Assembly (NCBI RefSeq): GCF_963678425.1
Contig: NZ_OY782855.1
Coordinates: forward strand, 2,356,001 to 2,420,000
DNA: 64,000 bases
Direction: 5' to 3'
Source of the DNA: an uncultured Bacteroides sp.
GTDB taxonomy: Bacteria; Bacteroidota; Bacteroidia; Bacteroidales; Bacteroidaceae
Shown: positions 8,649 to 17,631 of the stretch, piece by piece
Layout of the letters: each line of letters begins with the position of its first letter
How positions within the stretch are numbered: position 1 is the first letter of the stretch
Notes under the pieces: model-generated
What the model was told of the DNA's origin: nothing
What the model saw: only the letters and a program-made list of their open reading frames with translations
Databases searched by the model: none
Position numbers and translations under genes: made by a program

Positions 8649-9176
8649 TTAAACAAGTTTCTCGTACAGTTTGAACCAATCCAGCCCGTAGTTGCCAAAA
8701 CCTAAATCTACGGTATCAATGTATTCAAAACCACATTTCTCATAGAGGGAGATTGCCGGAAGATTATTTTCATACACATCCAAACGGATAGATTTTATGC
8801 CTGATTGTTGAGCCAATTTAAACGAATAATCCATCAAAGCACGACCGATACCCATTTTCAAGAATGAGGGATGCACCACAAAAGTACTTATCACAAAAAT
8901 ACGGCTATAGTCAGCTTCTATTTTCCACCTTACATTATTATAGGCTTCATCGGGATGATGGTCTAAAATAATAGAGCCAGCTATTTTTCCGTCATGCCTC
9001 ACAACAAAAAGAGTATTATTTTCTATGCCAGCAACCGCATCTTCCCTGATAGGATAAATGCCTTTTATCCATCCGGGATAATTGGTAGTAGCAGATAGAT
9101 AATCATTCAGATCATCATACAACTTTTCTAATTCGTCAATGTCGGCAATTGTACCGGATCCTATTACAAACTTCAT
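8649..9176 (-). CDS. GNAT family N-acetyltransferase
   Basis: A 175-residue acetyltransferase that would move acetyl from acetyl-CoA to an amine. The core GNAT signature is visible: the VHPSFLKMGIGRALM segment (motif A, acetyl-CoA pyrophosphate binding) at about 110-124, and a C-terminal NNLPAISLYEKCGFE (motif B). Substrate is not predictable. It could act on a small molecule, a drug or a protein N-terminus. It is cargo at the left end of the island, convergent with the integrase. Confidence 0.85.
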   Translation of the reverse strand: MKFVIGSGTIADIDELEKLYDDLNDYLSATTNYPGWIKGIYPIREDAVAGIENNTLFVVRHDGKIAGSIILDHHPDEAYNNVRWKIEADYSRIFVISTFVVHPSFLKMGIGRALMDYSFKLAQQSGIKSIRLDVYENNLPAISLYEKCGFEYIDTVDLGFGNYGLDWFKLYEKLV

Positions 9177-9268
9177 AACTTCAACTGTTTGGGATGCAAA
9201 GGTATAATTTCCATCTTAATAAAAGAGATTTCCTTTTAAGATAGTGGAAATCATACTCTTTTAGATAG

Positions 9269-9562
9269 TTATTCTTTCCAGCTTTCAAAGTAGTGCTTTT
9301 GGAGTAGCTTATCAATATCACTTTGACGATAGATGATTTTACCTTTAATTTGGATAAAGGGTATTAACCCTGTATCTCTCCACTCTTGTAAGGTTCGCAA
9401 ACTGACATTCAGTTTCTTGGAAACTTCATTGTTAGAAAGAAAGCGTTCCCCGTTCAGGTGGGGCTTGTAATGCTTGACTATAGATTCAATACCGTTCAGC
9501 ATTGAATCGAGCGAAGAAATAAATTCTTTGACTTGTGGGGTATCTTTATTTATTAGTTCCAT
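9269..9562 (-). CDS. Excisionase-like helix-turn-helix protein
   Basis: A 97-residue DNA-binding protein. The central NNEVSKKLNVSLRTLQEWRDTGLIPFIQIKGK segment and YRQSDIDKLL tail form the MerR-like winged helix of the HTH_17 family. In Bacteroides mobile elements such proteins act as excisionases or regulators of excision. An N-terminal helical part (1-40) may mediate dimerisation. It forms a minus-strand cluster with the DUF3876 gene and a second HTH gene. Confidence 0.8.
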   Translation of the reverse strand: MELINKDTPQVKEFISSLDSMLNGIESIVKHYKPHLNGERFLSNNEVSKKLNVSLRTLQEWRDTGLIPFIQIKGKIIYRQSDIDKLLQKHYFESWKE

Positions 9563-9615
9563 GATTGAAAGATTGTTTTATTGAAATATTGATTTCAAGA
9601 TGGCTAGATAGCTGG

Positions 9616-9909
9616 TTAGTTACGCAGATAGTCACCCAGCGATGAAATGCTAAGTACATCTTTTGCTGGATCATAATCTATATAGAGCCGTTTGGATACA
9701 ATGGCAATAAAATACTGGCTACCATCTTGCTGTATCTCATAAGTAGTGGGCGAAGCCTGTTTGGTGGTTTCCGATACATATATAATAGAAAGAAGGTACT
9801 CTTTATCGCTCCGATAAATGATTATCGTAGGATTCAGATTAACGCTTTCCCATGTGCCGACAATGGAAAACAGGTTGAAGGACGGGTAATCTTCTTTAGT
9901 TCTTCTCAT
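9616..9909 (-). CDS. DUF3876 family protein
   Basis: A 97-residue protein, if started at the Met of MRRTKEDYPSFN. That start lies just after the upstream gene's stop, whereas a longer reading would overlap that gene by 50 bp. It contains the segment IVGTWESVNLNPTIIIYRSD and predicted beta strands through IAIVSKRLYIDYDPAKD, matching DUF3876. This small family is found beside mobilization and excision genes of Bacteroidales elements. Function is unknown. Confidence 0.72.
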   Translation of the reverse strand: MRRTKEDYPSFNLFSIVGTWESVNLNPTIIIYRSDKEYLLSIIYVSETTKQASPTTYEIQQDGSQYFIAIVSKRLYIDYDPAKDVLSISSLGDYLRN

Positions 9910-9919
9910 AAGGCATAAT

Positions 9920-10210
9920 TTATTGGGGTGATTGATTTTGTGTTTCACTGTCCGCAATAATTCTTTCAATATCGGAAGACTTATAATAAATCTTGCTGCC
10001 GATTTGAGAATAAGCCAGCCGTCCGCTGCTTCGGTAATATTGCAGCGTTCGTTTGCTAAAGCCCAACAACAGGCACACTTCCTGACTATCCAGCCAGTTT
10101 TCTACTTTCTGAGTATGAGTGCTGCACAAACTTTCTATTCGTTTGGCAAACTCAGTGAACCGTTCGCAGACATACGAAAAGGTTCTCTTTTCAATGGTTA
10201 CTACTTCCAT
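9920..10210 (-). CDS. Excisionase-like helix-turn-helix protein
   Basis: A 96-residue protein from the Met of MEVVTIEKRTFSY. An upstream in-frame Met at 10279 would add 23 poorly conserved-looking residues. WLDSQEVCLLLGFSKRTLQYYRSSGRL followed by SQIGSKIYYKSSDIERII is the HTH_17/MerR-like winged-helix pattern. Its partner genes are DUF3876 and another HTH protein downstream. A role in excision or in control of mobility genes is likely but inferred from neighbourhood. Confidence 0.8.
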   Translation of the reverse strand: MEVVTIEKRTFSYVCERFTEFAKRIESLCSTHTQKVENWLDSQEVCLLLGFSKRTLQYYRSSGRLAYSQIGSKIYYKSSDIERIIADSETQNQSPQ

Positions 10211-10425
10211 ACTTTTAATTTTTAATGGTTTATAAAACTTGTTGATTCTCTTTTCATCAGCAAATGAAAGAAGAATCATGAGCCGTTTTTAAAACTGTCT
10301 GAAAGTGGTATATCCTGTCTACCTCTGGCTCAATTCATTCGGAATATATTGATAGGATATTCTTTTTTTGAACGTATTTACATAGAAAGTCAAATAGAAA
10401 TAGAGATACAAAAAGATTTATCGCT

Positions 10426-10433
10426 TATATTTG
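10426..10433 (+). promoter_or_regulatory. -7 box just upstream of the LuxR-type gene
   Basis: TATATTTG matches the -7 consensus. It lies only 4 bp before the ATG at 10438, so the transcript would be leaderless or start inside the gene. Confidence 0.45.
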
Positions 10434-10437
10434 CCAC

Positions 10438-11202
10438 ATGACTACCAATAAGATAACACCCGAAGAATTATGGGCAAGGCAACAGATCAGCCCGCTAGAT
10501 GTGGACTATGATTTGTGGAATGAACGCAGAGCATCTATACAGACATTCTCACAAATGAGCCAAAGTTGTATCTTTACGGTAGATGTTTTCAAAGAACGAT
10601 ATGATTTTGCATCCGATAATTTTGCTATTATCTTCGGATATAACCCTACATGGATAAAGACGATTCGGAAGCAGGGGGATTTGTTGGAAGAACGGATACA
10701 CCCTGACGACCGGGCGCAACTCATCGAACACCAGATTGAACACGGGCAGTTCATCTATTCACTTCCGCAGGAACAAAGAAATGATTATCAGCAGATATTC
10801 CAGATTCGTATGCTGAATGCCCGGCAGGAATATGTGAATGTAATTAGTCGCCACCAAGTGATTCAGAAAGACAAGAACGGAAAGGCGTGGATGATTATGG
10901 GAGTGATGGATCTTTCACCCGATCAAACACCTATGGAGCGAATCAAGCGAACAGTTATTAATCGGAAGACAGGTGAGATACTTGCATCGGCAGTTGTTAC
11001 GGCAAACCAACAATTAACCAAGCGGGAAAAGGAAATACTTTTATTAATCCGACAGGGCTTTTTGAGCAAGGAGATTGCTTATAAGCTGAACCTTAGTATT
11101 TACACGGTGAACAATCACCGCAAGAATATATTGGCAAAACTGAATGTCGATAATGTGATCGAAGCTATCAATCGGGCGGAAAGTTTCGGTATTCTCTATT
11201 GA
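10438..11202 (+). CDS. PAS domain LuxR-type transcriptional regulator
   Basis: A 254-residue regulator. The N-terminal half (about 40-160) looks like a PAS sensor fold, with FGYNPTWIKTI and RIHPDDRAQL typical of PAS fold-3. The C-terminus (193-250) is a LuxR/GerE helix-turn-helix: LTKREKEILLLIRQG, SKEIAYKLNLS and TVNNHRKNILAKLNV. The ligand is unknown. The gene diverges from the excisionase-like cluster and could control it or the convergent nucleotidyltransferase, but nothing in sequence proves this. If the promoter box at 10426 is used, the mRNA is leaderless. Confidence 0.87.
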   Translation: MTTNKITPEELWARQQISPLDVDYDLWNERRASIQTFSQMSQSCIFTVDVFKERYDFASDNFAIIFGYNPTWIKTIRKQGDLLEERIHPDDRAQLIEHQIEHGQFIYSLPQEQRNDYQQIFQIRMLNARQEYVNVISRHQVIQKDKNGKAWMIMGVMDLSPDQTPMERIKRTVINRKTGEILASAVVTANQQLTKREKEILLLIRQGFLSKEIAYKLNLSIYTVNNHRKNILAKLNVDNVIEAINRAESFGILY

Positions 11203-11796
11203 TTACGGCAACCAATCCAAGCTATTTGTCAGCGGATTGGTTTTTCTCCATTGTTCCAGTTCTTCGTAACTGCAAATACCACCCACGAAAACAGCATGAT
11301 AGATTTCTATGCCGGGAATCTGTACACCGTCCGGCACATCGAATTTAATTTGAAGGATGGTATTTTTGATATCAGGGGTAAGTCGGCTCGTAATGGCAGC
11401 AGTTACTTTTTCAACCACACCATCATATTTTGAGCCTTTACGAATATGAATCATGTCGAACTTCCACGTATTCCTGTCCTCGTCTTCGTAGATGGCGTGC
11501 CATTCAATGCATTCTTCTTCTGTCTGAATCAGATTCTTATATTGGACTTCCTTTAAAGAGAGCCGTTCGTCAAGTTCCTGAATCACAGAAAAACTGGCTG
11601 CAATATCCAACGTATCGGTATAGATATGCAGGTCTATATCCCGACTCTTCGCCAACAGACCGGATTTGAGCGAGCCTACCAGATGAACAGTTGCCCCAAT
11701 ATGTTCCCATGCCGAGATAATACCGGTATGTTCCAGTATTTTCCAAGCGATTTGCTGATTATGTAGTGCAAGTTCAAGAATATCCATATCGGTCAT
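11203..11796 (-). CDS. Nucleotidyltransferase-fold protein
   Basis: About 197 residues from the Met of MTDMDILEL. This start is preferred because the upstream Met at 11817 overlaps a -7 box. The catalytic signature of the polymerase-beta nucleotidyltransferase fold is present: VGSLKSGLL followed by SRDIDLHIYT (the GSxxxGxxxxxxDxD pattern). A third acidic region, TWKFDMIHI, could supply the last carboxylate. The family includes drug-nucleotidylating enzymes and minimal nucleotidyltransferases. Substrate here is unknown. It runs convergent to the LuxR gene. Confidence 0.65.
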   Translation of the reverse strand: MTDMDILELALHNQQIAWKILEHTGIISAWEHIGATVHLVGSLKSGLLAKSRDIDLHIYTDTLDIAASFSVIQELDERLSLKEVQYKNLIQTEEECIEWHAIYEDEDRNTWKFDMIHIRKGSKYDGVVEKVTAAITSRLTPDIKNTILQIKFDVPDGVQIPGIEIYHAVFVGGICSYEELEQWRKTNPLTNSLDWLP

Positions 11797-11806
11797 TTTG
11801 AGCGTG

Positions 11807-11814
11807 CAAAGATA
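11807..11814 (-). promoter_or_regulatory. -7 box for the nucleotidyltransferase gene
   Basis: On the minus strand this reads TATCTTTG, a strong match to the -7 consensus, and sits 10 bp before the chosen ATG. Confidence 0.5.
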
Positions 11815-11847
11815 CAAAACTTATGGATATATAGCTATAAATAGCTA

Positions 11848-11878
11848 TTTCCTATCCTATTGGATTGCAGTAATTTTG
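11848..11878 (+). promoter_or_regulatory. Predicted promoter of the HelD-type gene
   Basis: TTTC (11848-11851), a 19-bp spacer and TAATTTTG (11871-11878) fit the Bacteroides promoter layout upstream of the ATG at 11923. Confidence 0.45.
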
Positions 11879-11922
11879 CGCACCGTTTTGACTCTATTTT
11901 CATCCTTTAGCAACAAATTACT

Positions 11923-13974
11923 ATGGCATTCAATCAAACAGAGAAGCAAGAAAGAAGCTATTTACAGCAAATAATCGGTCGGCTGAAGCAGATAATCAGC
12001 CATACCGATGTGTCCGTGAAAGACCATGTCGATACATTGGCGGAGTACAAAGACTACCTTTGGAGCAATAAGGATATTGATCCGCATGAGATACGCTCCA
12101 TGCGTGAAAGCATCCTGAATCATTTTGCCATAGGCGAAAGTGTAATTGACAAGCGCCGACGGCTTGCCAAAATAGTGGATATTCCCTACTTCGGACGAAT
12201 CGATTTTCAAGAGAAGAGCGAGAACCGTCCGATAATCCCTGTTTATATAGGCATTCATACCTTTCACAATACTGAAAGCCGGACAACCGTAATTTATGAT
12301 TGGCGAGCACCTATTTCAAGTATGTTCTACGATCACGAACTGGGCGAAGCATCTTATCTATCCCCATCGGGAGAGATTAACGGAGAAATTTCCCTGAAAC
12401 GCCAATACCGAATCCGGTGTGGAAAGATGGAGTTTATGATCGAAAGTGCGCTGACCGTCCACGATGATATTCTGCAAAAGGAACTGAGTGCTAATGCAGA
12501 TGATAAGATGAAGAACATCGTTGCCACCATCCAGCGGGAACAAAACCGGATTATCCGTAATGAGGAAGCCCGAACACTCATCATTCAGGGAGTAGCAGGT
12601 TCAGGCAAAACTTCTATTGCCCTGCACCGCATCGCCTACTTGCTGTATGCTTTTCAGGGCAGTATCTCTTCAAAAGATATATTGATTATTTCTCCGAATA
12701 AGGTGTTTGCCGATTACATCTCTAACGTCCTGCCCGAACTGGGCGAAGAAACCGTACCGGAATCCAGCATGGAGCAGATACTTTCCGAAGTGCTGAATCA
12801 CAAATACAAATACCTGAGTTTCTTTGAGCAAGTGAATGAATTGCTGACCAAACCAACACCGGACTTTATTGAACGAATCGAGTATAAATCATCTTTCGAC
12901 TTCATCGCAGGTCTGGATCGCTTTATTCTACACATCGAAAACCACTACTTTAGGGCGGAAGATGTGAAGCTAACCAAGCATATCACCGTCCCGGCTGAAT
13001 TTATCGAAGAGCAATTCCATCGCTTCAACCGTTACCCCATGCGCCAGCGGTTCGAGGCAATGACGGATTATATTCTCGATATGATGAAAGTGCAGTACAC
13101 TTTCACGGTGACGACTGCCGAACGGAATTTCTTTAAAAAAGAGATCAAGCGAATGTTTGCCGGAAACAATGATCTGCAAGTATATAAAGATTTCTTCGCA
13201 TGGATAGATAAGCCGGAACTATTTAAAATGCGGAAGAACCGCACGCTTGAATATGCCGACATAGCACCATTGGCATATTTGCATATCGCTTTAGAAGGTA
13301 GTACAAAGAACTGCGTTAAACATTTGCTGGTAGATGAAATGCAAGATTATTCTCCGATCCAGTACAAGGTAATGCAAAAGCTATTCCCTTGCCGGAAAAC
13401 GGTGTTGGGCGATGCCAGCCAGTCAGTCAATCCTTACGGCTCGTCTACTGCGGATATGATTCAGAAAGCTCTTGTCACAGGTGAAGTGATGAAGCTGTGC
13501 AAAAGTTACCGTTCTACTTGTGAGATCACAGATTTTGCACAGAAAATACGGACAAATACCGATCTTGAACCTGTCGCACGGCATGGGGAGAAACCGCAAG
13601 TATTACAATTTAATAATGAGAAAGAAGAACTATCTGCTATTAAAAAATTAATTGTCACCTATCAGGCATCCGCCTATAAATCACTGGGGATTGTCTGCAA
13701 AACTGAATTGCAAGCCCGTGAGGTGGCAGATAAATTACAAATTCCCGATATTCATTTCCTGTCAAGCCAAAGTTCAACTTTTGTACAGGGTATCGTTATC
13801 ACCTCTGCACACATGGCAAAGGGGTTGGAATTCGATGAGGTGATTATCCCACAGGTGGATGATAAGAATTATCATTCAGAGATCGACCGGAATATGCTAT
13901 ATGTGGCGGTAACGAGAGCAATGCACCGTTTAACACTGACCTATAGCGGAGCAAAACACACCCTATTCATCTAA
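11923..13974 (+). CDS. HelD-type UvrD/SF1 helicase
   Basis: A 683-residue superfamily-1 ATPase. The N-terminal coiled coil (1-90) and the conserved VIYDWRAPISSMFYD segment (about 123-137) are hallmarks of the HelD group, which removes stalled RNA polymerase from DNA. Walker A is GVAGSGKT (223-230) and the Walker B motif is LLVDEMQDY. The C-terminal helicase motifs SAHMAKGLEFDEVI and YVAVTRAMHRL are intact. HelD relatives on mobile elements can also confer rifamycin tolerance. Whether this one does is unknown. Confidence 0.85.
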   Translation: MAFNQTEKQERSYLQQIIGRLKQIISHTDVSVKDHVDTLAEYKDYLWSNKDIDPHEIRSMRESILNHFAIGESVIDKRRRLAKIVDIPYFGRIDFQEKSENRPIIPVYIGIHTFHNTESRTTVIYDWRAPISSMFYDHELGEASYLSPSGEINGEISLKRQYRIRCGKMEFMIESALTVHDDILQKELSANADDKMKNIVATIQREQNRIIRNEEARTLIIQGVAGSGKTSIALHRIAYLLYAFQGSISSKDILIISPNKVFADYISNVLPELGEETVPESSMEQILSEVLNHKYKYLSFFEQVNELLTKPTPDFIERIEYKSSFDFIAGLDRFILHIENHYFRAEDVKLTKHITVPAEFIEEQFHRFNRYPMRQRFEAMTDYILDMMKVQYTFTVTTAERNFFKKEIKRMFAGNNDLQVYKDFFAWIDKPELFKMRKNRTLEYADIAPLAYLHIALEGSTKNCVKHLLVDEMQDYSPIQYKVMQKLFPCRKTVLGDASQSVNPYGSSTADMIQKALVTGEVMKLCKSYRSTCEITDFAQKIRTNTDLEPVARHGEKPQVLQFNNEKEELSAIKKLIVTYQASAYKSLGIVCKTELQAREVADKLQIPDIHFLSSQSSTFVQGIVITSAHMAKGLEFDEVIIPQVDDKNYHSEIDRNMLYVAVTRAMHRLTLTYSGAKHTLFI

Positions 13975-14054
13975 ATTTTCGGCTTACTTTATTGTCATGC
14001 GAAGATTAACGTTTATATTTACCGCCATGCGCACAGCAGATTAACGGAATAACG

Positions 14055-14888
14055 ATGAAAGAAAGCAAAATTCTATATCCGTCACCTATACTTTCCCAAT
14101 ATATAAAATACTATTGGGTACTAAAGACTGATGAAGTAGAGCCAGTAATGGTACAGACTATTCCATCGGGGTGCGTACATCTTGTTTTTCATCGGGGTGA
14201 GAATCTGAATATCCAATCAAAAGGTTTGCAACCAAAGAATTTTATCCGTGGACAGTTCTCAACTTATGGGAGTTTGATTTCAGAGGGTAATATTGATATG
14301 ATTGCCGTTATATTTCATCCTCTGGGGCTAAATCCATTTGTGCGGTGTTCTATTAGTGAGCTTTACAATCATTATATAAATGTAGAAGATTTAGAAGATA
14401 TTGAACTGAATCACCTGAAACGAAATATTTCTGCCGAACCAGCCGTTGAAACCGGCATCCGGTTGATTGAACGCTTTTTCATGCAACGGTTGGTCGATGC
14501 AAATTGTAACTACCAAAGAACGTATCACGCTATCTGCCAAATAATCAATCAACCGCAAATTAATGTGAATACCCTTGCGGAAAGTACCTGTTTGGGATAT
14601 AGGCAATTCAAGCGAGTATTTTCCAACTATGTAGGAATGAGCCCTAAAGAATATTATCGGGTAGTTCGCTTTCAGCGGGCACTGTATCTGTTGCAGAATC
14701 ATCCGGGAATGGAGTTCGTAGACTTGGCTTATTCGTGTGGTTTTTATGATTCTTCGCACTTGGTGAAAGATTTTAAAGAGTTTACAGGCTGTTCACCAAC
14801 TCAATATCTATCTTCCCGTTCTCCGTATTCTACATTCTTTTCCGAAGATTGTAGGCTGAATGTTATTAAATCGCATAATCGTTCGTAG
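14055..14888 (+). CDS. AraC family transcriptional regulator
   Basis: A 277-residue regulator. The N-terminal 150 residues form a cupin-like sensory domain (YYWVLK near 16-21 and GCVHLVFHRG), as in DUF6597-type AraC proteins. The C-terminal HTH_18 domain (about 175-265) shows LAESTCLGYRQFKRVFSNYVGMSPKEY and the second HTH with FVDLAYSCGFYDSSHLVKDF. It is followed by a dinB-like gene on the same strand and may control it, the MATE gene, or itself. Confidence 0.88.
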   Translation: MKESKILYPSPILSQYIKYYWVLKTDEVEPVMVQTIPSGCVHLVFHRGENLNIQSKGLQPKNFIRGQFSTYGSLISEGNIDMIAVIFHPLGLNPFVRCSISELYNHYINVEDLEDIELNHLKRNISAEPAVETGIRLIERFFMQRLVDANCNYQRTYHAICQIINQPQINVNTLAESTCLGYRQFKRVFSNYVGMSPKEYYRVVRFQRALYLLQNHPGMEFVDLAYSCGFYDSSHLVKDFKEFTGCSPTQYLSSRSPYSTFFSEDCRLNVIKSHNRS

Positions 14889-14938
14889 TCATTTGTGATA
14901 AAGTCAGTTTTTTACAAGTGGATGATAGGCAAAGAACT

Positions 14939-14946
14939 TACTTTTG
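14939..14946 (+). promoter_or_regulatory. -7 box upstream of the DinB gene
   Basis: TACTTTTG matches the -7 consensus 25 bp before the ATG at 14972. No clear -33 TTTG was found. Confidence 0.4.
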
Positions 14947-14971
14947 CAGAAGTATTTAAAATTAGAAAGTT

Positions 14972-15445
14972 ATGCAAGAAAATAGTTTTACTCACATAAC
15001 CACTGGCATTGTACAGATTATTGAAACAGAAGAGAAATTGTTAAGTAGTTTGCCCGTAGAGGTTATCACACAAAGGCGAAATACGCAGAATCGCACCATC
15101 AAGCAGATTCTCGGTCACTTGATTGATTCGGCATCCAATAATCACCAACGCATGGTTCGGTTGCAATATAGCAAAGACCTGCTTTTCTTCCCTGATTATA
15201 CACAGGATAATGACTTGTGGATAGCTTTGCAAGATTATCAAAATGCCGACTGGTCTAATTTAATCCAGTTATGGAAATTCTACAATCTCCACATCATTCA
15301 GGTGATTAACTCGGCAGATAAGAACAGGCTGGATAGTTACTGGTGCGACTTTACGGGAGCAAAGGTTACGTTACGAGAAATGATAGAGGGATATTTGGGA
15401 CATTTGCACCTGCACATAAAAGAAATCCATGAATTGATAGGTTGA
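14972..15445 (+). CDS. DinB family protein
   Basis: A 157-residue four-helix-bundle protein of the DinB/YfiT superfamily. The metal-binding histidine pattern is visible: HLIDSASNNHQRM in the first half and GHLHLHIKEI near the C-terminus. These proteins include metal-dependent thiol transferases and damage-inducible proteins. The specific reaction cannot be inferred. It lies between the AraC regulator and the MATE pump in a cluster that resembles detoxification or drug-response cargo. Confidence 0.75.
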   Translation: MQENSFTHITTGIVQIIETEEKLLSSLPVEVITQRRNTQNRTIKQILGHLIDSASNNHQRMVRLQYSKDLLFFPDYTQDNDLWIALQDYQNADWSNLIQLWKFYNLHIIQVINSADKNRLDSYWCDFTGAKVTLREMIEGYLGHLHLHIKEIHELIG

Positions 15446-15682
15446 ATTTCTTAATTTTTCATACATTTGTGCTATATCAACTAACAAATAGTATTCACTT
15501 CTTATGAAACTCTGTATATAGCTACGCTCCTGCGAATAGCCCCATTCAAGAAAGCTATTCAGCTATTTGACAAATAACGATTTATTTGCCACAGAGATTT
15601 TATATCCTTTTATTTATGAATTTACGAGCTGGCAGACTATATTATGCAGTCTGCTCGTGTCGTGCTATTTTGCAGTTGAGCA
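15442..15682 (+). promoter_or_regulatory. Structured leader upstream of the MATE gene
   Basis: A -7 box TACATTTG (15462-15469) is followed by a long leader of more than 200 nt. It contains a tiny frame (ATG at 15504 to TAG at 15521, peptide MKLCI). After it come the hairpin GAATAGC/GCTATTC (15534-15560) and a strong hairpin GCAGACT/AGTCTGC (15632-15654), extended by ACGA/TCGT. Layout resembles translational or transcriptional attenuation upstream of antibiotic-resistance genes. That reading is inference. Confidence 0.5.
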
Positions 15683-16975
15683 ATGAATTATACATATAAA
15701 CAAATCTGGCTCATCAACTTTCCGGTAATGATGAGCATCTTAATGGATCAGTTAATCAATATAACGGATGCTGTCTTTTTAGGTCACGTAGGCGAGGTGG
15801 AATTGGGAGCATCCGCTATTGCCGGAATTTATTATCTGGCAGTCTATATGTTGGGCTTTGGGTTCAGCATCGGATTGCAAGTAATGATTGCCCGGAGAAA
15901 CGGGGAACAGAATTATAAGGAAACTGGAAAGACGTTCTATCAAGGACTATTCTTTTTATCGGGATTAGCCGTCTTGCTTTGCCTGCTGATTCATGCCATT
16001 TCTCCTTATCTATTGAAACGGCTAATTTCCTCACCGGAGATTTATCAAGCGGTAGTCCGCTATTTGGACTGGCGTAGCTTCGGGCTGCTATTCTCATTTC
16101 CTTTTCTGGCTATCCGGTCTTTCTTCGTTGGAATAACGCACACAAAAGCCTTATCATGGTCTGCTGTTACTGCGGTGGCGATTAATATCCCGCTGAACTA
16201 CCTCTTAATATTCACACTGGGATTAGGTATTTCGGGAGCAGCCATCGCTTCATCGTTAGCCGAAATGGGTTCTTTGATTGTACTTTGTATCTACACAGGA
16301 GCGAAGATAAACAAAGAAAAATACGGATTGAAGCCCGTGTATGATGGACGGTTACTTATCAAAGTCCTGAATCTGTCTGTGTGGAGTATGCTCCATGCTT
16401 TTATCAGCGTAGCCCCTTGGTTTCTATTTTTCGTAGTAATTGAGCATTTAGGGAAAACAGAGTTAGCTATTTCCAATATCACCCGAAGTGTATCGGCTCT
16501 CTTTTTCGTAATCGCCAATTCCTTTGCTGTCACTACGGGTTCATTAGTGAGTAATGCTATTGGAGCAGGAGCGAGAAACGAGCTTTTCCCGATCTGTCAC
16601 AAGGTTCTGAAATTAGGATATATCATTGGCTTTCCATTGGTAGGAATTGCGTTGCTTTGTAATCGTTGTATCGTGGGCTTCTACACCGATAGTGAACTAT
16701 TGGTGGAATTAGCGTTTGCCCCTTTCGTGGTGATGCTACTGAATTACACGTTTGCACTACCCGGCTATGTATATCTTAATGCAGTCGGGGGAACAGGGCA
16801 AACCAAAATCACCTTTCTGTTTCAGGTGACAACTACCTGTTTGTATTTAGTATATCTCTACTGGTTGAGCTTCTGTATAGAAGCATCTTTACCCCTCTAC
16901 TTGACAGCGGAATATCTGTTTGTGATTCTACTGGCTCTGCAATCTATCATTTATCTGAAAAGTAAACACTATTAA
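15683..16975 (+). CDS. MATE family efflux transporter
   Basis: A 430-residue inner-membrane antiporter with about twelve hydrophobic helices in two homologous halves. MATE pumps export cationic drugs, dyes or metabolites in exchange for Na+ or H+. The N-terminal half shows INFPVMMSILMDQLINITDA and FLGHVGEVELGASAIAG, typical of the family. The acyltransferase gene starts 14 bp downstream, so both are probably one transcript under the leader at 15442-15682. Substrate is unknown. Confidence 0.9.
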   Translation: MNYTYKQIWLINFPVMMSILMDQLINITDAVFLGHVGEVELGASAIAGIYYLAVYMLGFGFSIGLQVMIARRNGEQNYKETGKTFYQGLFFLSGLAVLLCLLIHAISPYLLKRLISSPEIYQAVVRYLDWRSFGLLFSFPFLAIRSFFVGITHTKALSWSAVTAVAINIPLNYLLIFTLGLGISGAAIASSLAEMGSLIVLCIYTGAKINKEKYGLKPVYDGRLLIKVLNLSVWSMLHAFISVAPWFLFFVVIEHLGKTELAISNITRSVSALFFVIANSFAVTTGSLVSNAIGAGARNELFPICHKVLKLGYIIGFPLVGIALLCNRCIVGFYTDSELLVELAFAPFVVMLLNYTFALPGYVYLNAVGGTGQTKITFLFQVTTTCLYLVYLYWLSFCIEASLPLYLTAEYLFVILLALQSIIYLKSKHY

Positions 16976-16989
16976 AAACGAATTAAGTT

Positions 16990-17631
16990 ATGATGACAAA
17001 AATATATCCACGCACCGGAGATAAGCAAACAGTCTATCTGAATGCCGTGATTAAAGATCCGCAAATTGAGGTGGGCGATTATACTATTTACAATGACTTT
17101 GTAGCTGATCCCTTGCTATTTGAGAAGAACAATGTACTTTATCATTATCCCATCCATCGGGAGAAGTTAATCATTGGCAAGTTTTGTTCTATTGCCTGTG
17201 GCACGAAGTTTCTGTTTAATTGTGCGAATCATACATTGAAGTCTCTGTCTACCTATACTTTCCCTCTATTCTATGAAGAATGGGAATTGGAGAAGTCGAA
17301 TATTACTACTGCATGGGACAACAAAGGAGATATTGTGATCGGCAATGACGTATGGATCGGCTACGAAGCTGTGATTATGGCAGGGGTTCATATCGGTGAC
17401 GGTGCTATTATTGCCACACGTGCCGTAGTGACGAAAGATGTACCGCCTTATACGATTGTGGGTGGCACTCCTGCCAAAGAAATACGAAAACGCTTCGATG
17501 CAGAGGTAATTGAACAACTGCTAATACTGAAATGGTGGGATTGGTCTACTAATAAGATACATCAGTGTTTGCCATATATTGCAGAGGGCAAACTAGATGA
17601 ATTACTTGCCATGAAGAAAGATAGATTATGA
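16990..17631 (+). CDS. Vat/CatB-type xenobiotic acetyltransferase
   Basis: A 213-residue left-handed beta-helix enzyme of the hexapeptide-repeat family that acetylates streptogramin A (Vat) or chloramphenicol (type B Cat). Family marks are LYHYPIHREKLIIGKFCSIACGT, the catalytic-type His in NCANHT, the repeat block IVIGNDVWIGYEAVIMAGVHIGDGAII, and the C-terminal PAKEIRKRF with LKWWDW. The opening and the His region resemble Vat more than CatB, but actual drug activity is inferred. It is paired with a MATE pump, fitting a two-gene resistance cassette. Confidence 0.8.
   Translation: MMTKIYPRTGDKQTVYLNAVIKDPQIEVGDYTIYNDFVADPLLFEKNNVLYHYPIHREKLIIGKFCSIACGTKFLFNCANHTLKSLSTYTFPLFYEEWELEKSNITTAWDNKGDIVIGNDVWIGYEAVIMAGVHIGDGAIIATRAVVTKDVPPYTIVGGTPAKEIRKRFDAEVIEQLLILKWWDWSTNKIHQCLPYIAEGKLDELLAMKKDRL

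Noticed and set aside
14055..15445. AraC regulator and DinB protein as an Ada-like alkylation repair pair
   Set aside because: No methyl-acceptor Cys motif or glycosylase domain is present in either protein.
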